From Eutrophocola sp965662685 (GTDB lineage: Bacteria > Pseudomonadota > Gammaproteobacteria > Pseudomonadales > Pseudohongiellaceae): a DNA stretch of 62,163 nucleotides. This document shows positions 18,005-26,494 of the stretch, piece after piece. The stretch's first letter is position 1, and each line of letters starts with the position of its first letter. The notes below the pieces were generated by a model. That model was not told the origin of the DNA. It did no database searches and saw only the letters and a list, made by a program, of their open reading frames with translations. The DNA lies in the NCBI GenBank assembly GCA_965662685.1, contig CBFIIQ010000014.1:1-62163 (forward strand), read 5' to 3'. The position numbers were made by a program, and so were the translations under genes.

Positions 18005-19576
18005 TTATACACTATGACGAAAATGGGATGGTCTGACCCCGCATGCCAGCAATGTCAGCGCATAACTGCAAGCACCGGCCAGACACAGAATACTAAGGTT
18101 AGTGATTCGCGACAGGGTTGTGGCATTGATCCAGAGTTCCAGACTGCTGCCGGAGAGAAAGAAATACAAAACCAGCATCATCACAATATTCGCTGCAACT
18201 GCCTGAAACAGGTAAATAATCCAGTGTACCCGAAAACGAAAAACCCCGGTTTTAACCAGGCCGAATAGCAACAGGCCAGCATTCACGAAGGCCGATAGCG
18301 AGGTAGCCAATGCCAGACCAACATGGGCTAACGGGATGATAAGCATCAGGTTAAACACCATGTTACTCACCATGGCTATCACCGCATAACGCACGGGTGT
18401 AGAAGTATCCTGACGGGAAAAATAGGCCGTCGCCAGCACTTTAATGCTCATGAAGCCTAACAGACCCACGGCATAAGCCTTCAGACTCATGGCAGTAGGC
18501 ATAACCGATTCAGCCCCGAATGCACCATGCTGGTAAATGGTGACGATCAAGGGTTCTGCCAGTACGATAAGGGCCAAGGTCGCGGGTAGGCCAAGCAGCA
18601 AAATGGTACGCAAACTCCAGTCCAGAGTCTGGATAAATTGCTCGGTATCCTGGGCCGCATGAATTCTGGAAAGGGTTGGCAGTATTACTGTTGCTATCGC
18701 GATTGCGAAAATTCCCAGCGGCAATTCCATCAGGCGGTCAGAGTAATACAGCCAGCTCACCGCACCATCGCCTTGCAGCGCAGTGGCCAGCACAGTATCA
18801 AGCAGCAGGTTTATCTGTCCCACAGAGACACTGAACATGACCGGAATCATCAGGGCCATTACCTTGCTCACACCTTCATGCTTTGGCTTCAGTCTGGGTC
18901 TGGGCATTAACTTCAGATGGTTCAGAAATGGCAGCTGGAACATCAACTGAATAAGGCCGGCAATCAATACACCCCAGGCCAAAGCCACCACCGGTTCTGC
19001 CATCATTGGACTTAGCAGCAATGCGCAACTGATCAGGGTGAGATTCAACAGAATTGGCGTCATTGCAGGCACAGCAAAGCGGCCATAGGAATTGAGAATC
19101 GAACCGGCAAAGCCGGTCAATGAAATAAGCAGAATATAGGGAAAGGTGATACGCAGCATTTTCACCAGCAAGGCGAATTTATCCGGGGTATCAAGATAGC
19201 CGAAGGCAAAAAGACCTCCCAGCAATGGCGCTGCAACGACGCCTGTCACTGTGACCACAAACAATATCAGGGACAAGCGACCCGCCACATGGTCTACCAG
19301 TGCCTTGATGTCTTCAAAGGGCCGATTTTTACGGTATTCGGAAAGTACTGGCACGAAGGCCTGGGAAAATGCGCCTTCTGCAAACAGGCGACGCAGGAAA
19401 TTTGGAATTCTGAAGGCGACAAAAAATGCATCAGCGGCGGGTCCGTCCCCGAATACCGCGGCAAAAACGATCTCACGCACCAGGCCAAGTATTCGCGAAA
19501 CAAAGGTCATCAGGGAAACAACCAGACTCGACTTCGCTACCCCGGTCTGTTTCGACCTGTCTTCAACTGCCTGCAC
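18005..19576 (-). CDS. murJ: Lipid II flippase MurJ
   Basis: A 523-residue MATE/MVF-type membrane protein with about 14 helices. The N-terminal signature is VSRILGLVREIVFAAVFG, followed by DAFFVAFRIPNFLRRLFAEGAFSQAF split over helices 1-2. It moves lipid II across the inner membrane for peptidoglycan synthesis. It is divergent from rpsT, as in pseudomonads, and is the first gene of the murJ-ribF-lspA-fkpB-ispH run. Confidence 0.95.
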   Translation of the reverse strand: MQAVEDRSKQTGVAKSSLVVSLMTFVSRILGLVREIVFAAVFGDGPAADAFFVAFRIPNFLRRLFAEGAFSQAFVPVLSEYRKNRPFEDIKALVDHVAGRLSLILFVVTVTGVVAAPLLGGLFAFGYLDTPDKFALLVKMLRITFPYILLISLTGFAGSILNSYGRFAVPAMTPILLNLTLISCALLLSPMMAEPVVALAWGVLIAGLIQLMFQLPFLNHLKLMPRPRLKPKHEGVSKVMALMIPVMFSVSVGQINLLLDTVLATALQGDGAVSWLYYSDRLMELPLGIFAIAIATVILPTLSRIHAAQDTEQFIQTLDWSLRTILLLGLPATLALIVLAEPLIVTIYQHGAFGAESVMPTAMSLKAYAVGLLGFMSIKVLATAYFSRQDTSTPVRYAVIAMVSNMVFNLMLIIPLAHVGLALATSLSAFVNAGLLLFGLVKTGVFRFRVHWIIYLFQAVAANIVMMLVLYFFLSGSSLELWINATTLSRITNLSILCLAGACSYALTLLACGVRPSHFRHSV

Positions 19577-19653
19577 GCTCTATATTTCTCCGGGTTCACG
19601 CCTGAAACCGCATCTTAACACAGCATTTGTTGTGCAATAGCATGGTCTGGGAG

Positions 19654-19682
19654 TTGACAAATACCCTTTAAAACTGCATGAT
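19654..19682 (+). promoter_or_regulatory. Candidate sigma-70 promoter for rpsT
   Basis: TTGACA (19654-19659), a 17-bp spacer, then CATGAT. The -35 is perfect and the -10 is weak. Transcription would give a leader of about 115 nt before rpsT. This is read by eye and not proven. Confidence 0.45.
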
Positions 19683-19804
19683 TCGCGTCTTTTTTCAGTA
19701 AGCAAAACTTCTGTTCAACGGATTAACCTCCGGGCAACACGAAAATACTGATAATACGTAACCAATTCAAAGTTAAAAACGCTATATAAAGAAAGGAGCC
19801 CCCT

Positions 19805-20071
19805 TTGGCAAACTCTCCACAGGCTCGTAAAAGGGCAAGACAGGCAGAAAACAGACGCAAGCACAACGCAAGTGCACGTTCCATGGTTCGTACCTATATC
19901 AAGAAAGTAACTGCGGCCATTGATAGTAAGGATTATGATCAGGCAACTACTGCCTATAATGCAGCTGTTCCCGTCATTGACCGACTATCTGACAAGGGAA
20001 TTATTCATGCCAACAAGGCTGCTCGTCATAAAAGCCGCATGAACTCTGCAATCAAGGCACTTAAAGCTTGA
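19805..20071 (+). CDS. rpsT: 30S ribosomal protein S20
   Basis: The 88-residue basic ribosomal protein has the typical start ANSPQARKRARQAENRRKHN and the end NKAARHKSRMNSAIKAL. It binds 16S rRNA early in assembly. Translation starts at TTG (19805), eight bases after a strong AGGAG. E. coli rpsT also uses TTG, linked there to autogenous control, so the rare start is probably selected. A decamer repeat begins at its stop codon and a strong terminator follows. Confidence 0.96.
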   Translation: MANSPQARKRARQAENRRKHNASARSMVRTYIKKVTAAIDSKDYDQATTAYNAAVPVIDRLSDKGIIHANKAARHKSRMNSAIKALKA

Positions 20072-20109
20072 TTTAAGTTTATTTAAGTTTATTTAAGTTT
20101 ATTTAAGTC
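20071..20109 (+). repeat. Decamer tandem repeat directly after rpsT
   Basis: Three perfect ATTTAAGTTT units and a fourth ending in CT start at the last base of the rpsT stop codon. They separate the gene from its terminator and would be part of the rpsT mRNA 3' end. Confidence 0.85.
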
Positions 20110-20150
20110 TGATTCAAGCAGATTGCATTGTTAACGCAATGATTTTATTA

Positions 20151-20175
20151 AAAAACCGGCAATAGCCGGTTTTTT
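20151..20175 (+). terminator. Intrinsic terminator of rpsT
   Basis: The stem AAAAACCGGC / GCCGGTTTTT has an AATA loop and is followed by T's. It is symmetrical and could act on both strands. Confidence 0.85.
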
Positions 20176-20286
20176 AATGCCTGCTGAATAGCCACCCACA
20201 AAAGTATGCAAAGGTAACAAACCATCAGTTATAATCATTTCATCTGGTATACCACGCCAGCCATATACAGTTTGGGGGAAGTAGCA

Positions 20287-20682
20287 ATGAAGTTAATCAA
20301 GATTTTCAGTCTGTGTGCCAGTTTAATTCTGGTGCCCTCTGCATTTGCACATCACTCGTTTCAAGCCACTTATGATATGGATTCCATGATTGAGATAAAA
20401 GGCAAACTGGTGCAGATGAATTTTCGTAATCCCCATGCTTCCGTAATGGTCATGGCACCGGATGAAGATGGCAATATGCAGCGCTGGGGCGTTGAATGGG
20501 GGGGCGCTACCCTGCTTATGCGCCAGGGACTGACAAGAACCTCATTCAAGCCCGGTGACGAAGTCATCATCAGCGGACAACCTTCAAGAGACCGAAGCGA
20601 TTACCGCATGCGCATGGAAAGCATCCTGCGTCCAGCAGACGGTTTTGGCTGGGGCTTCTCGGAAGATCAGACTTTTGATTAA
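20287..20682 (+). CDS. DUF6152-family secreted protein
   Basis: The 131-residue product has a signal peptide (MKLIKIFSLCASLILVPSAFA, cleaved after AFA) and a mature start HHSFQATYD. It continues EIKGKLVQMNFRNPHASVMV, the DUF6152 pattern, predicted as a small periplasmic OB-like beta barrel. Function unknown. ATG 20287 follows GGGGGA by seven bases. It is convergent with the secreted-protein operon on the other strand, from which a terminator separates it. It sits in the block inserted between rpsT and proB. Confidence 0.8.
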   Translation: MKLIKIFSLCASLILVPSAFAHHSFQATYDMDSMIEIKGKLVQMNFRNPHASVMVMAPDEDGNMQRWGVEWGGATLLMRQGLTRTSFKPGDEVIISGQPSRDRSDYRMRMESILRPADGFGWGFSEDQTFD

Positions 20683-20705
20683 GGCTTTAATTTAGTATGG
20701 AAAAC

Positions 20706-20731
20706 AAAAAGGCCGCGTCAGTGGCCTTTTT
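20706..20731 (+). terminator. Intrinsic terminator, bidirectional
   Basis: AAAAAGGCC ... GGCCTTTTTT with an eight-base loop GCGTCAGT. It follows the DUF6152 gene by 23 bp, and the A tract on the other arm lets it also act on the minus strand. Confidence 0.8.
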
Positions 20732-20757
20732 TATTTGTCTATTTTTTTAAATTCCTT

Positions 20758-20930
20758 TCTTGCGACTTGGAGAACGCAGTTCTCGCATAAAGCTCAAATT
20801 TTGGTAGTGTCATGAGCGAAGGCTAATCGAGGCAAAAATGCGCGCAGGGAGGGAGTGTGCATTTAGCACATGACCGACTGGGCATATCTTTAACGAAGAG
20901 TAGCCGAGCGTAATAGCTACTGCAGTTCCT
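20758..20930. other. Structured non-coding element of unknown type
   Basis: No gene is seen here. The segment contains two related words in direct orientation, GCGAAGGCTAATCGAGG near 20829 and ACGAAGAGTAGCCGAGC near 20893. It also carries the dyad GTGCATTTAGCAC near 20859 and a dyad GAGAACGCAGTTCTC near 20770. It lies between the convergent DUF6152 gene and the secreted-protein operon. It may be a mobile-repeat relic. Confidence 0.4.
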
Positions 20931-20934
20931 TTCC

Positions 20935-21684
20935 TTAATTAACTACACACTCAGATGGATTCCATTTGGAATCATCGGCCTCTCTTTTGAAATTCGCGCT
21001 GGTAGTATAAAGCTGGGTCAGATGCTCAGGATCCTCAAGCACCGAGATCACAGTCAGGTATTCTGTTCCATCGCCACCAATCAATAACTCAAAATATTCT
21101 TTCAGCTCAGCCTGGGTACCATAGGGCACGCCATTGCGACGCAGGTATCCTGGTGCCATATCTGCAGTTACTGCATTGATACTGCCACCAGTTACAGCGC
21201 CACCAAAGCCACCTTCCCTTTCAATCTGCCAGCTGGCACGGGTGACCCCCTGCAGGGTACCGGCACCGGCATTATCCTGAGCCGGACCAAACTTGAGTAA
21301 GCGAGTCTGCATACCGGCATCGGTATCAATCTGCAGCACATTGTCGCTTAGCCAGCTTATCTTCAGGCGACCAGGAATCCGCATAAGACCACCTGCACCA
21401 TAGGCCTTGCAGGCGTTTCCTGAAGCCAGATCAGCCTCAGGATCCCAGGCATTGGCCATTTCCCGGCCTTTGGGGGTCAAGCCTATGCCCTCGTAATCGC
21501 CAGCTTCAGCAACCACCATTCTGAAACGCCAGTCTTCAGTTACCAGCGAAACCCAGTTTCCGGTTATATCAATGGCCGCCATTTCCTGTGCCGATTGCTG
21601 CTGTCGATCCGGCTGTGCAGATGCATCCAAAGCCGATAACAGAAGAAGCGTCGACAAAAATACTTTGATCATGCTTGTTTTCAT
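20935..21684 (-). CDS. Secreted protein of unknown function, paralogue-like to 22678-23547
   Basis: A 249-residue exported protein, with signal peptide MKTSMIKVFLSTLLLLSALDASA. The mature part opens with ITGNWVSLVTEDWRFRM and holds GYLRRNGVPYGTQAELKEYF. The latter closely parallels GWLRRNGVARSDQATVTEYF (here split from its context) in the gene two positions upstream. Both look like lipocalin-like or beta-sandwich periplasmic proteins; that is inference. It is the last gene of a three-gene minus-strand operon, 10 bp after the metallo-hydrolase. Confidence 0.7.
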   Translation of the reverse strand: MKTSMIKVFLSTLLLLSALDASAQPDRQQQSAQEMAAIDITGNWVSLVTEDWRFRMVVAEAGDYEGIGLTPKGREMANAWDPEADLASGNACKAYGAGGLMRIPGRLKISWLSDNVLQIDTDAGMQTRLLKFGPAQDNAGAGTLQGVTRASWQIEREGGFGGAVTGGSINAVTADMAPGYLRRNGVPYGTQAELKEYFELLIGGDGTEYLTVISVLEDPEHLTQLYTTSANFKREADDSKWNPSECVVN

Positions 21685-21694
21685 GTGCCGCTCC

Positions 21695-22675
21695 TTAATC
21701 TTCCAGTGTCATGTAGGCTGCAGTAACAAAATTTTCCGTAGAGAAAATTCCCTGCCCTGCCCAACGTGGGTCATAGTCTCTGGTGGGCCTGGCTGCGAGG
21801 ACTTCTTCCAGGCTCATACCACGCTGCTTCATATCAACAATACGGTCCCTGATAATTGTCAACATTTCGCGCCAGTTGATAACATCGCCAATATCACTGA
21901 GTCTGCCATGACCGGGAATGACCAGGGTGCCACCATCCTGACCATACTCGGGAATGATGAGATCGATAATTGAATTGGCAGCATCGATAAAGCCCTGCAA
22001 GGTGCCCCCTGAGGACATATCAATAAAAGGATAAAAACTGGTGATATAGGCATCGCCGGTAGTAATCACATCGGATTTTCGAAAAAAGATAATACTGTCA
22101 CCATTGGTATGGGCATTAGGCTGATGAATTATTCGCACCCCTTCGCCATTGAAATAGAGATCTTTTTTCTCGGAAAAGTAGGTCATGGTGGGCCACATCT
22201 CTGTCGAGGTGTTTTCGTCTCCGGCCATATTCAAGAGCACATTTTCATGGGCAAAAATTGTTGCCCCTTCACCGGCATTGGACAGGGAGGCGCCAACATT
22301 TCCGCCACTGGGAGTAAATCCCGCAGCTTTTAATTCGGCATTGCCCCCCACATGATCGCCATGATGATGGGTGTTAATGATATAACGCAGTGGCTTATCA
22401 GACAGCGCCCTGATTGCCACAAGATTTTTCTCTGACAGTTCAGCGTACTGGGTATCAATTATCAGGATACCGTCATCACCAGTCTGTACGGTGATATTGC
22501 CACCGGCTCCAACCAGCATATAAATATTGTCACGCACTTTAAGCGTTTGAATTTCTACCGCATCAAAATCAGTTTGTGCCTGTACCTTTTGTACAACAAG
22601 CATTTGCGAGAGAACAATGGAACTTGCCAAAGCCATGACCATGGCAAACAGTTTGTTTAGTGTAATGTTCTTCAT
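21695..22675 (-). CDS. Secreted metallo-beta-lactamase-fold hydrolase
   Basis: A 326-residue exported MBL-fold protein: the signal peptide ends near VQAQ. The zinc motif is THHHGDHVGG (HxHxDH), followed by NAHTNGDS, TTGDAY and PGHG, giving a complete two-zinc site. The family includes beta-lactamase-like and quinone-type periplasmic hydrolases; the substrate cannot be told. ATG 22675 is preferred, with AGGAG five bases upstream; the GTG at 22681 lies inside that site. The start overlaps the end of the upstream secreted-protein gene, so translation is coupled. Confidence 0.85.
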   Translation of the reverse strand: MKNITLNKLFAMVMALASSIVLSQMLVVQKVQAQTDFDAVEIQTLKVRDNIYMLVGAGGNITVQTGDDGILIIDTQYAELSEKNLVAIRALSDKPLRYIINTHHHGDHVGGNAELKAAGFTPSGGNVGASLSNAGEGATIFAHENVLLNMAGDENTSTEMWPTMTYFSEKKDLYFNGEGVRIIHQPNAHTNGDSIIFFRKSDVITTGDAYITSFYPFIDMSSGGTLQGFIDAANSIIDLIIPEYGQDGGTLVIPGHGRLSDIGDVINWREMLTIIRDRIVDMKQRGMSLEEVLAARPTRDYDPRWAGQGIFSTENFVTAAYMTLED

Positions 22676-22677
22676 AA

Positions 22678-23547
22678 TCACTCCTGCCCTGCCTGTAATT
22701 CACTGGGTTTAGGCAATTCCCGCAAACGCTCAATATATTCGGGATACATGGTCCTGGCGCCACCCATGGCGGCTTCTACTGGAATATCGTGGCGCTCGGA
22801 ATAAATAAGCAAATCGGGATTGGTTCCTGGCAGGTGATGGGGAATATAGCCAGGCTCTCTGACCATTTCGATCACCGGGTCACAGGGATAATTACCTACC
22901 TGGCTGTCGATGGAATAAAGATAATCCCGATTCCTGATGAAAGGTTCATCCAGGTAAACTGGATCATCAATGATCACGGTCCAGGTCAACAAATCATCAT
23001 GACGAATAAAATATTCGGTCACCGTTGCCTGATCACTGCGTGCAACTCCGTTGCGACGTAGCCAACCTTCCTTGAGATGAGTTGTCTTGACTTTTAACTG
23101 ATGGCCCACCCATTCGCCAGTAGAAAAACCCATTGCTGTATGTTGCGCATACTCAGGCGGATGCTCGCGACCATCCATCCAGATAGTGCGTCGGGTTTGC
23201 CAGGCAAAATGTTGAATACGAATAGCAATTAACTGCTCAGTGATAGGCTCGCGTTCTTCCCAAATGCGGATATTGGCAAAACTACTGGCATAATCTGAAG
23301 GATGGACACGACACTGGTATTCAGGAAGGGCTATCAGGGAAGCACTCCAGCTCTGCGCCCGCAAGCGGTCAGCATCGTTGAGAGGAAGCCCGGCATAATC
23401 ACCCAGCTCAGGTCCAGGTAAGCGGTCAGGAAAATCCTCACTGTAATTACCGACCCAAACGCCGGAAAAGTTTTTTTCTGCCAGCGCGGAAAAGCTGGCA
23501 ATGGAAAATACAAACAATAGTGAAACACGGCAACAGATTTTGCCCAT
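22678..23547 (-). CDS. Secreted protein of unknown function, first gene of MBL operon
   Basis: A 289-residue protein with signal peptide MGKICCRVSLLFVFSIASFSALA. The mature part has FSGVWVGNYSEDFPDRLPGP, GDYAGLPLNDADRLRAQSW and LPEYQCRVHPSDYA. The GWLRRNGV and TEYF segments are shared with the third gene of the operon. Four or more conserved-looking Trp and Arg residues suggest a ligand-binding fold. I do not know its function. The ATG follows GGGGGAC well. It lies 210 bp downstream of proB on the same strand. Confidence 0.7.
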   Translation of the reverse strand: MGKICCRVSLLFVFSIASFSALAEKNFSGVWVGNYSEDFPDRLPGPELGDYAGLPLNDADRLRAQSWSASLIALPEYQCRVHPSDYASSFANIRIWEEREPITEQLIAIRIQHFAWQTRRTIWMDGREHPPEYAQHTAMGFSTGEWVGHQLKVKTTHLKEGWLRRNGVARSDQATVTEYFIRHDDLLTWTVIIDDPVYLDEPFIRNRDYLYSIDSQVGNYPCDPVIEMVREPGYIPHHLPGTNPDLLIYSERHDIPVEAAMGGARTMYPEYIERLRELPKPSELQAGQE

Positions 23548-23757
23548 GAAGTCCCCCTGACCGGTGAAAATAACAACTGTGTTTTGTAGTAATTATTCTT
23601 GCGTAGAAACCCCGCTAACATAACGATGGAGGGGAATTCTGTCAAATAGAAAGAAGGCGTGGAATTCAGTAAAACCTTGCAGGAAAAAGAGGAATACCAG
23701 AGCAGCTATTTAATAAGCCGCTGCCAGCCTGAAAAGGTTAAGGAAAGGTCAAGTCAA

Positions 23758-24882
23758 TTAAAGCAGAACCAGATTATCCCTGTGAATTATTTCGTGGTCG
23801 CCTTCATAGCCCAATAAAGAAAATATCTCTTCACTGGAATGCCCGATGATGCTGGCCGCTTCTTTAGCATTGTAATTCACCAGACCACGAGCAACAGGGT
23901 TGCCCTTTTCATCGACACAACTGACGACATCACCACGCTGAAAATGTCCTGAGCTGGAAGTGATTCCTACAGGAAGCAGGCTTTTCCCCGACTCCTTTAA
24001 GACACGGACAGCGCCGGCATCAAGCGTAAATACACCTTTAACTTTAAGGTGACTGGCAAGCCACTGCTTGCGCGCTGCCAGTGGTTCGCTTTCAGGCAGC
24101 AGTAGCGTACCCACTTCAGCTCCGTCACGCAGCATGGCAAGAATGTCAGGTTTCCTGCCGTTAGCGATACAGGTTGCAGTGCCCGATCTGGCGGCCAGCC
24201 GTGCCGCCCTGACCTTGGTCAACATGCCACCACGACCAAGATCACCGTGACCGCTGCCAGCGAAATCAAATAGCTCATCATTATTACTTTGCGCCTGACG
24301 CACCAACTTGGCATCAGGATTATTACGCGGATCAGATTCATAGAGGCCGTCCTGATCGGTAAGAATGACCATGGCATCGGCATTGATCAGATTGGCTACA
24401 AGACCCGCGAGGGTGTCATTATCGCCAAAACAAATCTCATCGGTAACAACCGTATCATTTTCATTTACTACTGGTACCACGCCGAGATTAAGCAGGGTCA
24501 TCAAGGTTGTGCGCGCATTCAGATAGCGTTTTCTGTTGGAGAGGTCATCATGGGTTAGAAGAATCTGCGCGGTTTGCAGATCGAATTTTTTGAATTCGGT
24601 TTCGTATGCCTGGATCAGCCCCATCTGCCCGACAGCGGCAGCGGCCTGCTGTTCATGGATAGCACTGGGCCTGCCTTTGAGTCCCAGGCGCAACACGCCT
24701 TCTGCTACAGCACCGGAAGAAACCAGAACCACAGAAAGGCCGGCATCACGAAAGGCGGCAATCTGTTTTACCCAGCTTGCCATGCCTTCCCGATTCAGGC
24801 CTTTCCCATCATCCGTGAGCAAGGCGCTGCCGATCTTAACGACCCAGGTTTTGGCTGCTGTCAGTGTCTCTCTGTTACTCAC
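23758..24882 (-). CDS. proB: Glutamate 5-kinase
   Basis: The first enzyme of proline synthesis; a 374-residue amino-acid kinase domain (VVKIGSALLTDDGKG, SSGAVAEGV, NENDTVVTDEICFGDND) plus a C-terminal PUA domain from about 280. Proline feedback inhibition is usual. The start is GTG, two bases after the obgE stop, so the genes are coupled. Order rplU-rpmA-obgE-proB matches pseudomonads. Confidence 0.95.
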   Translation of the reverse strand: MSNRETLTAAKTWVVKIGSALLTDDGKGLNREGMASWVKQIAAFRDAGLSVVLVSSGAVAEGVLRLGLKGRPSAIHEQQAAAAVGQMGLIQAYETEFKKFDLQTAQILLTHDDLSNRKRYLNARTTLMTLLNLGVVPVVNENDTVVTDEICFGDNDTLAGLVANLINADAMVILTDQDGLYESDPRNNPDAKLVRQAQSNNDELFDFAGSGHGDLGRGGMLTKVRAARLAARSGTATCIANGRKPDILAMLRDGAEVGTLLLPESEPLAARKQWLASHLKVKGVFTLDAGAVRVLKESGKSLLPVGITSSSGHFQRGDVVSCVDEKGNPVARGLVNYNAKEAASIIGHSSEEIFSLLGYEGDHEIIHRDNLVLL

Positions 24883-24884
24883 TA

Positions 24885-26081
24885 TTAATCCCTTACATAT
24901 TCCACTTCGACGTCATCATCAAAATCATCATCGATATCATCTGCAGACAGGTGATCTTTCTTTTCTTTCCAGGCTGTTTTAACTGCCTCTATGCTCTGGC
25001 GAATTTCAAACGCCATAAGCTGATCCAGTTCATGCTGTTGCAAGCGGTAGTCTTCGTCTTCTTCAAAGCGAAGATTCGCCTCATTAATTGAGCGCATCAG
25101 GGCTTCACTTAATTCCTTGGTACCCTGGCCGGAAACTGCCGAGATACGATGAACAGGTCCTTTCCATTCCAGTTTTTCAACTATTGCATTACACACGACA
25201 TCGGCTTCCTCTGCGGGGAGCAGATCAATCTTGTTAAGCACCAGCCAGCGTTCTTTTCTTGCCAAAGCTTCGCTGAAATTTTCCAGTTCCCTGATAATTG
25301 CCATGGCAGCATCGGCCGGATCACTGTTATCGAGTGGCGCAATATCTACAAGGTGTAACAATACCCGGGTTCGAGCCAGATGCTTTAAAAAGCGGATGCC
25401 CAGGCCGGCACCTTCTGAAGCGCCTTCAATCAAGCCCGGGATATCCGCCATCACAAAACTGTTATCTTCTCCTGCCCGCACTACGCCCAGATTGGGAATC
25501 AAGGTAGTAAAAGGATAATCCGCCACCTTTGGCGTGGCAGAAGATACTGCCCTGATCAGGGTCGACTTGCCGGCATTCGGCAGCCCCAATAGCCCAACAT
25601 CCGCCACCACTTTCATTTGTAGTAACAACTGCCGGCTCTCGCCCGGGGTGCCATTGGTGGTTTGCCGGGGAGCGCGATTGGTGCTTGATTTAAAGCGCAT
25701 ATTGCCCAGTCCGTGTTTACCACCCTGGGCTACCAGCAAGCGCTCGCCGGGTTTTAACAGATCCCCAATTAACTCATCGGTGTCGACGGCATAGATACTG
25801 GTGCCAACTGGCACACGTACCTCAAGGTCTTCGCCACTGGCGCCGGTGCATTGCCTGCCACGACCCTGCTGCCCTGACTTGGCCCGGTAACGTGGTTGAA
25901 AACGGAAATCCACCAGCGTGTTCAGGGATTCATCGGCAACCAGAAAAATACTGCCACCATCGCCGCCATCACCACCATCGGGGCCGCCTTTTTCTATGAA
26001 CTTTTCACGCAGAAAGCTCATGCAGCCATTGCCGCCTTTGCCGGCTTCGACCAGTATTTCTGCTTCATCAACGAATTTCAT
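24885..26081 (-). CDS. obgE: Obg GTPase (ribosome assembly)
   Basis: A 398-residue GTPase with the glycine-rich Obg domain (MKFVDEAEILVEAGKGGNG...DGGDGG). Its G domain (GLPNAGKSTLIRAV, DIPGLIEGASEGAGLG, NKIDLL) is followed by a strongly acidic C-terminal tail (DDIDDDFDDDVEVE). It acts in 50S assembly and stress response. ATG 26081 is chosen: it follows AGGA and starts at the Obg domain. A longer reading adds residues that come from the terminator hairpin region. Confidence 0.95.
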   Translation of the reverse strand: MKFVDEAEILVEAGKGGNGCMSFLREKFIEKGGPDGGDGGDGGSIFLVADESLNTLVDFRFQPRYRAKSGQQGRGRQCTGASGEDLEVRVPVGTSIYAVDTDELIGDLLKPGERLLVAQGGKHGLGNMRFKSSTNRAPRQTTNGTPGESRQLLLQMKVVADVGLLGLPNAGKSTLIRAVSSATPKVADYPFTTLIPNLGVVRAGEDNSFVMADIPGLIEGASEGAGLGIRFLKHLARTRVLLHLVDIAPLDNSDPADAAMAIIRELENFSEALARKERWLVLNKIDLLPAEEADVVCNAIVEKLEWKGPVHRISAVSGQGTKELSEALMRSINEANLRFEEDEDYRLQQHELDQLMAFEIRQSIEAVKTAWKEKKDHLSADDIDDDFDDDVEVEYVRD

Positions 26082-26111
26082 AGAGATGTCCTGAAACTGC
26101 CTGTTTTTGGT

Positions 26112-26142
26112 AAAAAAAAACCCTGTCATGGACAGGGCTTTT
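26112..26142 (-). terminator. Intrinsic terminator between rpmA and obgE
   Basis: A seven-bp stem CCCTGTC / GACAGGG has a three-base loop and A- and T-tracts on both sides. Located 31 bp upstream of obgE, it would end the ribosomal protein transcript. obgE then relies on readthrough or on a promoter inside this short gap. Confidence 0.85.
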
Positions 26143-26168
26143 TAAATTCTAACTTAGCCTGCTAGCTA

Positions 26169-26432
26169 TCAGGCTATCGCTGTCTCAATACTGACAAAAC
26201 GACGATTTTTGGGGCCCTTGACCTCAAATCTCACCACGCCATCAGCTTTTGCAAACAAGGTATGATCCTTGCCACAACCCATATTGGTGCCAGGGTGAAA
26301 GTGAGTGCCACGCTGACGCACGATTATATTACCAGCAAGAACCTGTTCACCACCAAAACGCTTAACACCAAGTCGCTTGGAATTGGAATCTCTACCGTTA
26401 TTAGTACTACCGCCTGCTTTCTTATGAGCCAT
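26169..26432 (-). CDS. rpmA: 50S ribosomal protein L27
   Basis: An 87-residue protein, MAHKKAGGSTNNGRDSNSKR, standard for L27 with its extended N-terminal arm reaching the peptidyl-transferase centre. It is 62 bp downstream of rplU on the same strand and precedes a strong terminator. Confidence 0.97.
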   Translation of the reverse strand: MAHKKAGGSTNNGRDSNSKRLGVKRFGGEQVLAGNIIVRQRGTHFHPGTNMGCGKDHTLFAKADGVVRFEVKGPKNRRFVSIETAIA

Positions 26433-26494
26433 GATGCACTCCTTTAATTCTCTAATTCATTAATAAGCTTAATTCAGCTTCGTTTGTTGCCGAA

